A DNA stretch of 64,000 nt from the NCBI RefSeq assembly GCF_000237925.1, contig NW_017386021.1, positions 1,021,420 to 1,085,419 of the forward strand, read 5' to 3'. This document shows positions 35,631-46,872 of this stretch, in pieces. Each line of letters begins with the position of its first letter. Positions within the stretch are counted from its first letter, which is position 1. Source of the DNA: Schistosoma mansoni (Eukaryota > Platyhelminthes > Trematoda > Strigeidida > Schistosomatidae). A program made the translations under genes and the position numbers. The notes beneath the pieces were generated by a model. That model was not told the DNA's origin. It saw only the letters and a program-made list of their open reading frames with translations, and did no database searches.

Positions 35631-36340
35631 AGATAGTAATAATTCTTTGAATCGTGTCTTCTTAATTATTGCTAACAAACCCCGTTGACCAGCTTTGTAG
35701 GCACGAATAAATGCGCCAAGATATGGGGTGGAAATGTACCAACTATTCTCGGATTTGATGGTTAGAGCTCCATTTTGTATTAAAATGCTTATCTCATTAT
35801 CCGAAAAATGCTCCGATGCAACACGTTTACACAAGCTTAAATAATGATACTTTTGACTAGTAAATTCCGCAAATCGTTCTGAAAACTTAGGAATAATATA
35901 ATTATGACTAAACCTAAAATCTTTGAGTCATCAACAGAAAAATCTCTGAAAGAATTTACAAAATCATCAGATTTCATTATACCAACCGAATCATCAATTT
36001 GGTCGTCTATGTTTAATAAACGTATTTTCTGAGACGTCTGCATATCTGACTAAAACAGTGAGCATTAGAAATGATTAAAATACGACAAACCAGCTGTGAT
36101 TCTACTTTGTTCCGATTATTTACAAGAGTGTATAACTGTGACTTCAAAACGATTGGGCGGCCAAGAATTTTTGGGTTCGTAGAAGGATGTAGACTGAACA
36201 GATATTCAAGAGCATCACATACTGTTTCTAAAATAAGAATATTTACTAATAAAATAGGTTTACTAACCCATTACAGGTATACTGGATACCTTCATAACTT
36301 TTGGGGGGCTGGTAACACGATCAGATAACTTACGCTTCAT
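35631..36340 (-). CDS. STK19: STK19-like winged-helix protein, four exons with very short introns
   Basis: Minus-strand exons 36340-36283, 36227-36091, 36049-35914 and 35878-35631 splice in frame (phases 1, 0, 1) through introns of 55, 41 and 35 bp, giving 193 residues before a GTGAGT donor. The N-terminus MKRKLSDRVTSPPKV is basic. Then come DALEYLFSLHPS, GRPIVLKSQLYTLVNNRN, KIRLLNIDDQ, DDSVGIMKSDDFVNSF and FSDNEISILIQNGALTIK. The last exon has SENSWYISTPYLGAFIRAY, then KAGQRGLLAIIKKTRFKELL. These follow human STK19 in order, including its GVLTVRDAGSWWLAVPGAGR and AVLSMVRKAKYRELLLS blocks. STK19 was first called a kinase but is a winged-helix DNA-binding protein of transcription-coupled repair. 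The last 30-40 residues are not placed. The exon 1 boundary rests on phase and a weak donor (CCA/GTATAC). Confidence 0.85.
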
Positions 36341-36439
36341 CAAGAACTACAATAATAGTTAATACAACAAAAACATTTGCAGAAATCATTTGATATTAGA
36401 TGCCAAACCAAATGGCTTGAACTTGGAAGTCTTAAACCA

Positions 36440-37300
36440 ATTATGCTCAATCCGGGATCAATATAGTCAAAATGCTAAGCCATGACTTCAATTTATCACA
36501 GTTCCAAATCAAAATCATGTAAACAAGTGTAGCATTGTCGAGCGCATCGAGAATTTCACCTATCTCAGAAGTCCCGTCAGTCCTGGTTGGTGTCTGATCA
36601 GAAATAAGTACAAATCTAAGAAATCTCAACTTCAAATGGTGTCCTCCACGATTTTTGTTTCAATTCTTCTAAAGATAGTCTTTTAGAAGTATTGCCCATA
36701 TTGTTTGATGTTTCAGAAATTCATTTCACTTATCACAGAAGTCTCGTCAGTCCTGATTGGTGTCTGGTCAAAAATAAGTACGAATCTAAGAAGTTTGCTT
36801 GCCTTTGCCAACTTGCGTCTCCTATGGATTAGGCGATATGTCCGTCTGCCAACTAAAGAACCAGTGTATAACACAACAGTTAGTTCTGTTCTACTTTATG
36901 GCTGTGAAACATATTCACTACGAATAGAGGATGTTCATAAGTTACACAATGTCATTTGATCATAGATGTTTTCGAATTGTTACTCGTGTATGTTGGGACC
37001 ATCAAGTGAACACTATTGAAGTCGGGTAGGCTACTGGGAAAAGATGGTAGATAGAATGATGAGATAGAGAATATCCACCAGCTGTGGCTGGGATAAACTC
37101 TACATACTTCTAACTACCGATTACCTAGATGTGAGACATTGCCTGGTGCAAGAGTAAGCTGGAAGAAAACCGATAGAGGCCAAACCAAGAGATGACATCA
37201 GTCCATAAAGCCACCGACACTTGGACTGATAAATGGGGATTCATGTGGACCGTCTGGTTGTGATCCGCGTGACAACCGTAATCACTGCAATACTGAGCCA
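36440..37300 (+). pseudogene. Degenerate RTE-like LINE fragment with an internal duplication
   Basis: LLAFANLRLLWIRRYVRLP and SVLLYGCETYSLRIEDVHKL (36805-36945) match the RTE segment LAFANLRHLWRRRDIRLS...SVLLYGC. Further pieces to about 37290 match with stops. An 80-bp block (36541-36620) recurs at 36715-36795 with differences, so the fragment carries a tandem duplication about 175 bp apart. Confidence 0.75.
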
Positions 37301-37429
37301 TTTAAACTAAAGGCCACGTTACTTTTCAATAGATATAATTCAACCGGGACTAAATACCTTCCTATAGTGATATTGGTCACTGAAAAGTGAATAATTTATG
37401 CTCATTTTCGTCAGTAAGGGGCTGAATCC

Positions 37430-37540
37430 CATTAAAATCATGAACCGATCAATGTTAGACCACCACTGGAAACCTGTAAGCACTGGACGGACGTTTCATC
37501 CGAGTACGGGACTCATCTACGACCTCGCATTGAGCACATA
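37430..37540 (-). repeat. Family-2 SINE fragment with a worn hammerhead
   Basis: On the minus strand: GATGAGTCCCGTACTCGGAT, GAAACG, CCGTCCAGTGCTT, then the tail CAGGTTTCCAGTGGTGGTCT. The stem II, GAAA and GUC parts survive. The 5' core reads UAGAUGA where CUGANGA is needed, so it should not cleave. Confidence 0.65.
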
Positions 37541-37929
37541 AATTATGAGGTGAATGAATTATTCATTTGAAGCAAGTAAGTCAATTTTTTAAATTAGATT
37601 TCAATAATGACTATATAATGGAGTCAATATGGAGACGGACAATAAGGTTCGATATTCAAGATATTATTCAATCAACATCATAGTGAAAGTTTGTCTTACT
37701 AAAGAGAAGTGTATTTTCGACGATATATTGTAAAGACTAGAGTGAGTAAAGTAATTTTCCGAAAAAAAGACTGACTGGCATAATATGCTAATTTTGAGTG
37801 GTTTATCGTTAAAGTCCTACATATAAGTCGAAAGTAGGGAATTGAACATTACTTTCGAGGATTATTTTGCATCATTAACTGATTTTGGCTACATGGGAAA
37901 AATAAGAGGTTTGGTAGCATTGTAAACCT

Positions 37930-38085
37930 CATCCGTCTCAGTGTAGAACTCCATAACAATATGCATCCACGACCTCAGGATAGGTAGGGTTCAAAACTGT
38001 CGAGTCTCTCGAAAACTACCGGTTCACATCTAGTGTCTCATATTCTCGGCTCAGTTAATGAGAGATACTGAACGACTATCATCCA
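37930..38085 (-). repeat. Degenerate tRNA-headed SINE
   Basis: Blocks GCATCCACGACCTC, GGGTTCAAAACTGTCGAGTC (B-box-like) and CGGCTCAG match the head and spacer order of the family-2 SINE at 57925-58130, with much decay. Confidence 0.45.
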
Positions 38086-38689
38086 TTGACACCTATTAAA
38101 AGTGTTTCACTACCAACATGGTTGAACTTTAACAATTACGATTTCGCAACAAGACTCGAAGGACTCTTTTCGAACCAACTTGGTAATGAACACATGGTCG
38201 CTTTGGAGAAGCTTTATTAGAAATCTATATGGGGTATCCTCTGATATGTACATTATATTTATGTATATCAGGTGTTACGTATCTATGTTTCACCAACCAT
38301 TCTATATAATAATAACCAATTTACAAAGAGATCATACTCCTCACATAATAACTGCGAGAGAGACATGATTGATCAGTGTTAACAGAGTAGATATTAGTGG
38401 CAGACTGTGTTTTACTCATTCTTAAGGCAGTTTATGTCATGAAAAGCTACCAATTTACAGTTAAGTTCACCGAAGGTGGATTCTATTCATTTTCATGTAC
38501 ACCACATACATATACGGTAGGATAATTACAGTAGGATGGAATTTGCGAACAAGTAACTCTATGGAAATCGTCTCCCTATTGTCTCCTCAGAGTGCGATCT
38601 CGAGCTCATAACCACAAAGAAAATAGCTCAAAATAAATAAGAGATACACTCAAAGCGAACGTAACTCTCCACTTTGTGCGAAGACAATT
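38086..38689. other. Non-coding stretch
   Basis: No gene or named repeat recognised. A short ORF at 38180-38368 has no domain. Confidence 0.4.
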
Positions 38690-39240
38690 TGGTGCAATCA
38701 TCCTAGAGTGGTTCCTAGGACTGTTTAGAATATACGCACGGTCCCACCTTCAAGTCCAAAATGTTGTTGAGTCCCCTCTCTTAACAAGAGACATAAATCT
38801 CTTACATCAAGTACAGAGACGGGCAACTAAGTGAGTGACAGGTCTAAGGAGTAAATCTTACGAAGACAGACTTCAACACTTGGGATTATTCTCGTTGAGC
38901 TGTAGGAAAATAAGAGGTGATTTAATAATGGCGTAGATCATATTAAGTAAGCCAAGTCATCTGGACAAGAAGACTACCAAAACATCATCTCCATGTCCCT
39001 CGATGCAACCTCCGGGAAATTGCACATCAATTAGCAAAACTTAGATACACTACCACTTTTTCTCATTAAGAGTTGCCCCCACTTGGAATGCTCTTCCAGT
39101 CGAAGTGACCACGGCTCCCTTAGTTGATAACTTCAAGAGCAGACTTGACAAACATACTCACCCATGGATTACCATCTCCTTCTTGGACCAGTTGTGCCTG
39201 ATGCATGGCTCATAACTTAATTCTGTTATCATTATCACAT
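38690..39240 (+). pseudogene. CR1-like LINE ORF2 C-terminal fragment
   Basis: Plus-strand translation with stops gives RSHLQVQNVVESPLL, LHQVQRRATK, VTGLRSKSYEDRLQHLGLFS, KIRGDLIMA, then RVAPTWNALPVEVTTAPLVD and NFKSRLD. This is the standard CR1-type tail (RRATK...YEDRL...RRxRGDLI...WNxLP...FKxRLD). Several stops make it dead. Confidence 0.75.
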
Positions 39241-39539
39241 ATCAGTAACTACTTCCTTTCTAGTTCATTATCATCTCCATTTCCCTTCTGATTCTTTCAA
39301 TTCCGTCTTTTCACACATTACCAATTAATTAACTCATCTATTTATTTCTTGAGACAATCATCTCCTTTTGGCACTCAAATTTTCACTTTATTATTTTTCA
39401 CGATTCAACTAACCAATCTCCTTTCTGGCAATGTGATAGCTACTGGTATCCAAAAACAATACTGACCTCAGACAAACGTACTCGATCAAACTACAAGTTA
39501 TAGGAATCCACAAATAACTACCACACTCAATAGGATGAG

Positions 39540-39800
39540 TGCAGTTGAGTGGGAAGACTATCACCTTTCGGACATTATCAAATACCTAGAACCGTACCGA
39601 AACAACAAGAGGTGAGCGCAAATAAATCAGTCGGCTTATACAAGCTTGTGATAAAGAAACTGGATATTGGCATCTGTATCTTAAATAGTGATTTGGGTGT
39701 TAACATGCCTCATCCTTTCCCCTTACAAAAATAATCATCTCTGAGGCCACCCGAAGAAGTTCCAAATAGCAACACAATTTTTTGCGATCACCTTTTGTTG
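39540..39800 (+). repeat. Short CR1-like LINE tail fragment
   Basis: YKLVIKKLDIGICILNSDLG followed by VNMPHPFPL resembles the tail segment RGDLILAFCMFNYDLGVNMSHLF of the minus-strand copy at 40040-40435. Confidence 0.5.
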
Positions 39801-40039
39801 TTAGAGAGGAGTGAGTGGCAGTTCAAAACAAAAATATACTTTTTAACGTAATATCAATATATTTTAACAAGGTAAATGCTTTCCATATAGAACTCATAAA
39901 CTTTTGGATGATAGATATGATATAAGGTTCAATATTCAGTAATGAGGGCAGTAGGTTGATGGACATGTATTAGTTCTTACAGTTTGTCTTTCTGTGAACG
40001 TTCAGCTTCTCTTTGATAATGTTCACTGATGTAGCTGAT

Positions 40040-40435
40040 ACCGCTTATTCGGATAAGGTGTTCCAGACATCGACCACTAGATGAGAAAAACGGGACCTCA
40101 CTCTGAGTTTATTAGATCGTGGTTTTTGAACCTTCTTGCTATGGCCCCGAAGATTGTTAGTGCTGGAGAGAACAAAAAGATGAGACATATTCACACCCAA
40201 ATCGTAATTAAACATACAGAATGCCAGTATAAGGTCACCTCGCGTCCTACGATACGATAAGGGGAGAAGGTTCAGGCGTTTTAGGCGCTCGTAGTGAGTT
40301 TGAAAAGATCCTTGACTAAGTATTTTCCTCACACGCTGAACATGCTCAAGCGAGTTAGTATCCTTAATAAGGCATGAGTCGGTATCTTGGATACAGCAGC
40401 CTAGGTGTGGCCTTACATAGGTGGGATATAAAATT
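40040..40435 (-). pseudogene. CR1-like LINE ORF2 C-terminal fragment, inverted
   Basis: Minus-strand frame reads SRILYPTYVRPHLGCCIQD, HVQRVRKILSQ, then RLKRLNLLPLSYRRTRGDLI, NLRGHSKKVQK and RFSHLVVDVWNTLSE. It is an uninterrupted 140-codon stretch of the CR1-type tail. It abuts the 5' side of the longer plus-strand CR1-like element, in head-to-head orientation. Confidence 0.8.
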
Positions 40436-40990
40436 CGGGACATCTCATTGGGGAACTCGCATTCTGAGTCACTCAATGCACTATCACACTCTGATAGTAC
40501 GGCAGAACATCACCCTAGCGTGACTGAGAGGAACTTAATCTCATCAAATATTGTTGTGAGTAAACTCCCAGAGTCGAACGATCCAGATCCTAAAGTTAGA
40601 CACACCCATGACTCAGAGAGGCTCGGAGAACATATCCATAGCATATTACCAGATAACACTAAAGGTGTTCAGGTCAAAAAATTGGTTAGAATAGGTAAAA
40701 GGGCTGATGACAGTGTTCTACCCCGACCATGTAGACTCCTTAAGGTAATCCTAGGGTCGGAGAAACAACGTGATCTTCTGTTAAGTAGCGCTCGAAGTCA
40801 CGACAATTCTGACATTCGAGTTAGACCGGATATGTCTCTTGAAGATAGAATAAAAAGAAACACGACACTAGCTGAACTAAAAACCCGTCGACAAAACGGT
40901 GAGGAAAATCTCCGATTAGTGGGTGTTCGAATAGTCAGGTCTTGGAAGCGAATGCTACCAAGGTCTGTACGGATAGGTCGTTCTCCCTAG
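40436..40990 (+). pseudogene. CR1-like LINE ORF1-type region
   Basis: Residues VKKLVRIGKRADDSVLPRPC, RLLKVILGSEKQRDLLLSSA and DIRVRPDMSLEDRIKRN form the small RNA-binding-like domain found ahead of the endonuclease in flatworm CR1-type elements. The frame then shifts into the endonuclease frame at about 40985. The start is not defined because the 5' end joins the inverted LINE fragment. Confidence 0.65.
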
Positions 40991-41600
40991 GAGTTTTATA
41001 TGCCGACGATCGTAGTCTAAGACATAAATGCTACGAACTAGGAGCATTAGTGGACAAATTAAGGCCACTCATTGTAGCTGTGACGGAAACTTGGTTAGTC
41101 CATGACTTCGATATTACCCCAGAATTATCCGGATACCATTGTTTAAGAATTGATAGACACAGATGCAGGAAAGGAGGTGGCGTCCTTCTATACATAGCCA
41201 ATAATATAAGTATCCGCGAATCCCATGATATTGGGACTAGTGAAGTCATTAGCTATGAGATCACTATCGGATGTTGTACATTTGTACTCGGTGTCATCTA
41301 TCGCAGCCCGATCTGCTTAGCTGATGACTTTATTTTAGAGCACATTCGGCTATGGAGTGCGAATAACAGAAGCTTGATATTAGGAGACTTTAATGCACCT
41401 GACATTAGTTGAACTGAGATGACCACGAAAGGATCTATAAACTCCCTTGATAGCAGGTTCTTGGTAACAGTAATGGAGCATGCATTAGTACAGCATGTAT
41501 CTGAACCTGTTGGACTTGATAATCACTCATGAGAGTGAGGATATTGCCAACCTATATATTCTTTCCCCGTTAGTAAATAGCGATCACGCTGTTTTATCAT
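40942..41600 (+). pseudogene. CR1-like LINE AP endonuclease
   Basis: Motifs of the exonuclease III-like fold: RSLRHKCYEL, PLIVAVTETWL (catalytic Glu), GGGVLLYIANN, LGVIYRSP and LILGDFNAPDIS (Asp and Asn). The SDHAVLSFTF motif (Asp-His) lies in the next ORF after a frameshift near 41505. A TGA directly after NAPDIS replaces what is normally a Trp codon. Confidence 0.82.
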
Positions 41601-42107
41601 TCACGTTTAGAGCTAACGACATGATATACGATCGGATTAAGCCTCGCCCAAACATATGGAGAGCTAACATACCAGCCATTCAGGAGTGTGCTGCTAAGAT
41701 AGATTGGTCAGTAGATACTAGCTCATCAGTTGAAGAGGCATGGTCTATATTTAAAGGCAAGTTTAGTGCAGTCAAGTCCCCGTTCATACCATACTTGGTA
41801 CCACGTAGACCGAATAATAGTCCACCATGGATAAATAAGCAAGTCAAGAAACTTCTTAGGCGTAGGAAAAAACACTGGAATATGTTCATCTCTACTGGCT
41901 TAGAACAGTACAGATCCAGTTATTGTAAGATTAGAAATACTTGTAAAGCGTTAATTAGTAGGACTAGACGGTCATACGAAAAACAATTGGTTGGGGATTG
42001 TAAATATAGTCCAAAACGGTTATTCTCGTATATAAAGAGGTGAATTCAGAGAAGTGATGGAATCCCATCACTTTTGATACAAGAAAATCCATTAATTTTG
42101 GCAATAA

Positions 42108-43100
42108 ATGATACCGAAAAAGCCGAAACTTTATCGGAATATTTTAGTAGTTTTTTCTACCAATAATGAGGAACGACCGCCTATTCATTATGATTGTGGC
42201 GTCTTGTTGATGGACCCTGTAGTTATTGAGAAAGATACTGTTTTAAGGCTACTTCAGCATCTCAAACCTGATAAGTCTAGTGGTCCTGATGATATTCATC
42301 CTAAGATTATGAAAGCCCTATCAGATGTAATTGCTGAACCTTTAATGATACTGTTTGATATGTCCCTGCGGCAGTCCAGATTGCCCAGAGACTGGAAAGA
42401 CGCGATAATTAGTTCGGTGTGTAAGGCTAGGAGTAGAGATTTAGTTAGTAACTATCGACCCGTCAGCTTAACTAGTGCAGTTGTAAAACTGATGGAAAAA
42501 ATTATTAGGATGGCTGTTATAAACTATGTGGAAGGACATGATCTTTTATCCAAGGAACAACATGGTTTTCGGAAAGGCCTATCATGTTTGACAAATCTCA
42601 TTACAAGAGAAGATTGGGCTGAGGCAAAAGATCGCAATATTCCTGTAGATGTGATTTGCATAGATCTAAGTAAAGCATTTGATAAGGTTTCCCATTCTGG
42701 TCTTAGATTAAAACAGGAAGGTTTTGGAATTCATTATGCAGTCATAGACTGGATAAGTGACTTTCTTCATGACAGGAGACAAAGGGTAAGAGTAAATGGA
42801 GCTCTCTCATCGTGGGAACCAGTAAAAAGTGGAGTCCCCCAAGGCAAAATCCTCGGTCCTCTTCTCTTTTTACTTTATGTAAATGAATTACCAACTGTAG
42901 CTAAGTCATCCGTCCTACTCTTTGCCGATGAAATAAAGATTTGGAGACCCATATATAGCATGTCAGACAAAATAGTATTACAGGAAGATCTCAACTCATT
43001 AGTGGCATGGATGAACGGGTGGTCACTAGAAGTAAATCCTAACAGAAGTGTAATGATGCAACTAAATAACTACGATGATTCGTATTACTACACAACATAA
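42108..43100 (+). pseudogene. CR1-like LINE reverse transcriptase with FADE catalytic site
   Basis: RT blocks in order: LKPDKSSGPDDIHPKIMKAL, LPRDWKDAIIS, SNYRPVSLTSAVVKLMEKII, LLSKEQHGFRKGLSCLTNLI, VICIDLSKAFDKVSHSGL and SGVPQGKILGPLLFLLYVNE. The catalytic motif is VLLFADEIKIW, so the second Asp of the usual FADD is Glu (GAT GAA). This alone should abolish polymerase activity. Length and block spacing are normal for the family. Confidence 0.88.
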
Positions 43101-43120
43101 GGATTTGTGTTGCCCAAAGT

Positions 43121-43182
43121 GAGTGTGGCGCATATATATCTGGTGCCCCTTTGTACCAATAGGTATGTGTTTAAATAAATAA
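43121..43182 (+). mobile_element. 62-bp retroposon tail inserted in the CR1-like LINE, with 8-bp target duplication
   Basis: Begins GAGTGTGGCGCATATATATC and ends in an (AAAT)n-type tail. It is flanked by CCCAAAGT at 43113-43120 and 43183-43190. The same end sequence closes the repeats at 61100-61795 (+) and 44985-45335 (-). Confidence 0.85.
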
Positions 43183-43815
43183 CCCAAAGTAAGAAACTAT
43201 AAAGATTTAGGAGTCATACTAAGCAATGATCTCAAAACAACCAGCCACTGTAAGGTTGCTTCTGCAAAAGGCTATAGGGTATTATGATCTATTCGTAGAT
43301 CTTTCTGGTATCTGGATGAGGAAATGTTTAGATTATTATACCCAAATTTCGTACGACCACATTTGGAATATGGGATTCAAGTAGCGAGTCCTTGTTTCAA
43401 ATATGAGGCGGATATGTTGGAACGAGTCTAACGCCGCGGGACAAAAATGGTAAAAGGTCTATCTGGCCTATCTTATGAAGACAGACTGAGACACTTCAAC
43501 TTATTTCCGTTACCTTACCGGCGAATACGGGGTGATCTAATATTGGCATATCGTATCCTGAACGAAGACCTTGGTACTAACATGTCCTATCTTTTCTTTC
43601 CATCTAGGGTTGATCATTTGAGAGGACATTCGAAGAAAGTCCAAAAAACGAGATCCAATCGTCTACGTCTGGAGTTTCGTTTCTCGCACTGAGTAGTGAA
43701 TTACTGGAATTCTCTACCAGAACACGTAACATCAGCACCTTCTGTTAATATATTCAAGACAAGATGGGACCTCCACAGTGTAACAAACTGCAAGGATTAA
43801 AATAGGTCAATAGAC

Positions 43816-44984
43816 CTCCTATCCTCATTACTGAAGACTGATCTCCTCGTTAAAGCAGTTGAATGCTCGGCGAAGTAACCATAACTCATTACCCGTCTTA
43901 CCCAAACAAGTAATACCAGCTCAGTGAACATCTCAAGTTAGGAACCAGGATGTCATGTAGGTACTTACTGCCTTACAAAGAAAAACTTACTGTTCGTATT
44001 GCTGTAGCCCACTGTCCTTGACATATTCTTGGGACAACCAATGAAATCCAACTCGGGTGAACATTGAATTTACTCTCAAGGATCAACAGTGAACCCTAGA
44101 ACTCATTCGAAATCTTACGCTACTTATAGTCAGGATGTTTTAACCTTATAAGACTATATGCATAAGGGTATATGTGTGTGTCGTTTCTAATTGTTGTCGA
44201 TTTTTTTCATTATTAAATGTGAGTTTTATGTATTTAGTGGGTCGTCGACGTACTTTTTCTCCTGTCCCTTAAAAGAAGTTTATACGCAGCTCTTCACATT
44301 CCCCCAGCTCACAACATACCTTCATGCTAAACCCAAAACGAAAATTACAACGCTTTATCTATTTTGAAGACACGGTTGTGCTTCCTTATTTTGATAGTCG
44401 AACCCAAGACTATTAATTTTTGGTGAGGAAGCCTGCATGCGACTGGAATTAATCCCCTAGGAAGATATTCTGTTCGTTCTTTGTTTGCGAACTCTCCTGC
44501 TGTGCCCTATGAGTTGTCCTGATTTGATTTGGGGGGGATGAAAAGTATGTCGCCCTCGAAATCATTTCGTAGTGTTTTGTGCATCATAATTAACTGATCT
44601 CCTAATATAAGATAATAGGGTCTAACTTATGAAGCTGTTCATCGTAAGTTAGGCCAAAAAACTCTGGAACTGTGGTCTCCTGTACCCTGTGAGAAATCTG
44701 AATTGCCCTCTAAATAGGAGCGTACGACCTGTGTACAATTTTCTGTTTCGGATTCCATTAGGGTCTTTAAAATCGTGTGTAACATTGTATTTAACTTTGT
44801 GAAAGTTCCTCTTAAAGACTTTACTATTCCTTAACTAAGTAAAGCTCGCCGTGTTTCTGCACATTAGATATAGATTGGGCGGAGATAAGGTGTTTACACT
44901 ACTGTTGTTTATCATCACTACTTTAGTCCTGTCTAACAGGTTTTTTTCCCTTTCTCAAATAATACTAAGTGTATTATTACTTAT
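43816..44984. other. LINE 3' flank and unassigned sequence
   Basis: The first part is probably CR1-like 3' UTR. The block 44380-44830 is moderately GC-rich without a recognisable gene. Confidence 0.35.
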
Positions 44985-45334
44985 TTATTTAAACACATAA
45001 ATATTGGTACAAAGGGGCACCAGATATATGTACGCCGCACAAATCTCATTTGTTTTATGTGAGGGCTGTGATACTGCCCAGGTGCCCAAAGTGAAGCAGT
45101 TGGTGATCTATATTTTCACAGTACAGTATAGCTTCCCATAACTGGTAGCTTACGTTATATTCAATCGAATAAGACAATGTTTTTAGCTGATTTAATACCT
45201 TACGATTACAGATAAAAACATGTTTTACAGAATCATTGTGGGGTGACTCAGTTCCGCCTGGAAAAGGCGAAATGTAGTTTTTCGGATCTCCTAAGTAAGA
45301 ATGCATGGATTTTTGGAATGTATTGGAAACCACT
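44985..45334 (-). repeat. Retroposon copy sharing the 61.1-61.8 kb repeat end
   Basis: Minus strand ends in the CTGGTGCCCCTTTGTACC block and an (AAAT)n-type tail, as at 61740-61795. Upstream it carries HFGHLGSITALT, like RFGHPGSITALIQ in the 61-kb copy. Confidence 0.7.
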
Positions 45335-45899
45335 CAGACTACCTGGTTGGGGTCCGCGTGAATATCGTAACCAATGGTTGGAGACTCTGGGTGACATGGC
45401 CCAGAATCGATCACAATGGCGTAGGTGTATACACTCTTTATCTTCCCTTAAACCTTGAGATTAAAATTGCTTCATAACTTTTTCCTTCCTATACTATATC
45501 CTTATATACAACCTTTCTTTATATACTACCACCACTAAATTAATTACTTCTATGAATCCGGTGTTCATCTTGTTGTGCTAACGAGGTATGGCAACTTGGA
45601 CCGATGCATATATGTGCCTGGTCCTACGTTGTAGCTGACTGACTGACATTGGAAACCACTACCCTTATATGATTGGATCACAAGATGAGTAATGTTGAAG
45701 TTAGACGTAAAGCATAGAGTACACTGGTTATTCAGGTCATGAATCTACATCGGCTAATATGATTAAGCTATGTACTACGAATGCGAAGCTGCTACCTACC
45801 ATGCAGTTCAGAATGCAAGAAAGCTTGGAGCAGGTCGATAAAGATATAGCATCAGTCCTTCAATCCATTTACTAGTGATCTGTGCTATGTTGATAGGTG
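45335..45899. repeat. Left arm of a 565-bp inverted duplication
   Basis: Reverse complement of 46964-47528; paired coordinates always sum to 92863, so there are no length differences, and I saw no mismatch in the stretches compared. It holds the 3' coding end of the RTE-like LINE (GWGPREYRNQWLETLGDMAQ), its 3' UTR to CTGACTGACTGAC at about 45642-45654, and the older LINE remnant beyond. Confidence 0.92.
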
Positions 45900-46030
45900 G
45901 AAATTTCATGGTTTCGTCCTACCTAATAGTCATAGTAAGCGGTTGTAGATGTCGGCTAACATGGCTTAAAGTGGTTTGGTTGGGTTTGCTCTTCATCTAT
46001 ATATTAAATTAGTTGTCACACCTAGTTCTT
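45656..46030 (+). repeat. Older degenerate RTE-like LINE remnant
   Basis: Translation in pieces: WDHKMSNVEVRRKA, NLHRLI, then LSYVLRMRSCYLPCSSECKK. This is the worn form of the WDHRVSN...RLRWLGNVLRMPEHRLPR region. Its first 244 bp belong to the inverted duplication. Confidence 0.7.
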
Positions 46031-46872
46031 CATTCCTCTGCTTCATTTATTCCCTTTAAGTTGTGTTTTGTTATTTTTAGCACCTGTTTCCCGCTTTTTA
46101 ATTCCCTAGCTGTGCTGCCATGAGGTTTTGGAATTTAATCCGTTGCATAGGGGCCCCAAGTTGTATGCATGATTGATGTAGTCAATAGGATTTACAGAAA
46201 ATGTATCGCACTTTTATAGTATCATAAGTACTTACAAGAAGTTTAAATAATTATTCACTTAATCATGTCGTTTATCTCCTATTTCTTAGATTGACCCCTG
46301 CCATGTTTTGCGTTTTATCCATTTGTTGTTCTGCTCTAGCCTTCTCTCCATTATCTTAATCCCTTCAAGTGTGTTACTATATCGTATTCCTCTCAATAAT
46401 TCTGCTACTACGACTTCATTATGTGTAACTTCCACATCATTCTACACTTACACCTTGATACAACTCGTCAGATGTTAGCATAAGTACACATGATAGTTTA
46501 CATTTAATTTTTATTAAGTTATTCAGCTACATCTCAATATCAATGATATCTTAGATAACGGGGATGGTGTTCCCATCTTATTTTCATGGTTTTTTAAAAT
46601 TATAGTTTTTTCTATAGATGCAATTAGCTAATAGTATTTGTGCATAATCCATTGTAAGGAGATAGAATTTCATTGTTGTGAATAATGTGAAGGGATAACT
46701 TTACTGTCATCTTTTATTCGAATGTCTCAGTGAAACCACAAACCTACATTGATGATGCTTTCAATGATTTTTTTTCTCTAACCTGCAAGTTATAATTGTA
46801 TATTTTACCATTTTTAAGTAGCTGTATGTTCGTCATAAATGCTAGTGGAGTGGTGGCTCAGTGAATAAACGT
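45900..46872. other. Spacer between the inverted arms
   Basis: AT-rich, non-coding. It includes the rest of the old LINE remnant and no recognisable gene. Confidence 0.5.

Larger units (their letters stand above)
40436..43815 (+). mobile_element. Nearly full-length CR1-like LINE (SR1 group), inactive
   Basis: Plus-strand order: an ORF1-like region (40436-40990), an AP endonuclease (about 40985-41600), a linker, a reverse transcriptase (about 42108-43100) and the C-terminal tail (43195-43795). The 3' UTR appears to follow. Inactivation: frameshifts near 40985, 41505 and 42045, a TGA at 41410, a changed RT catalytic site and a 62-bp insertion at 43121-43182. Confidence 0.85.

Noticed and set aside
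40045-40476. 143-codon minus-strand ORF as a host gene
   Set aside because: It is the C-terminal tail of a CR1-like LINE.
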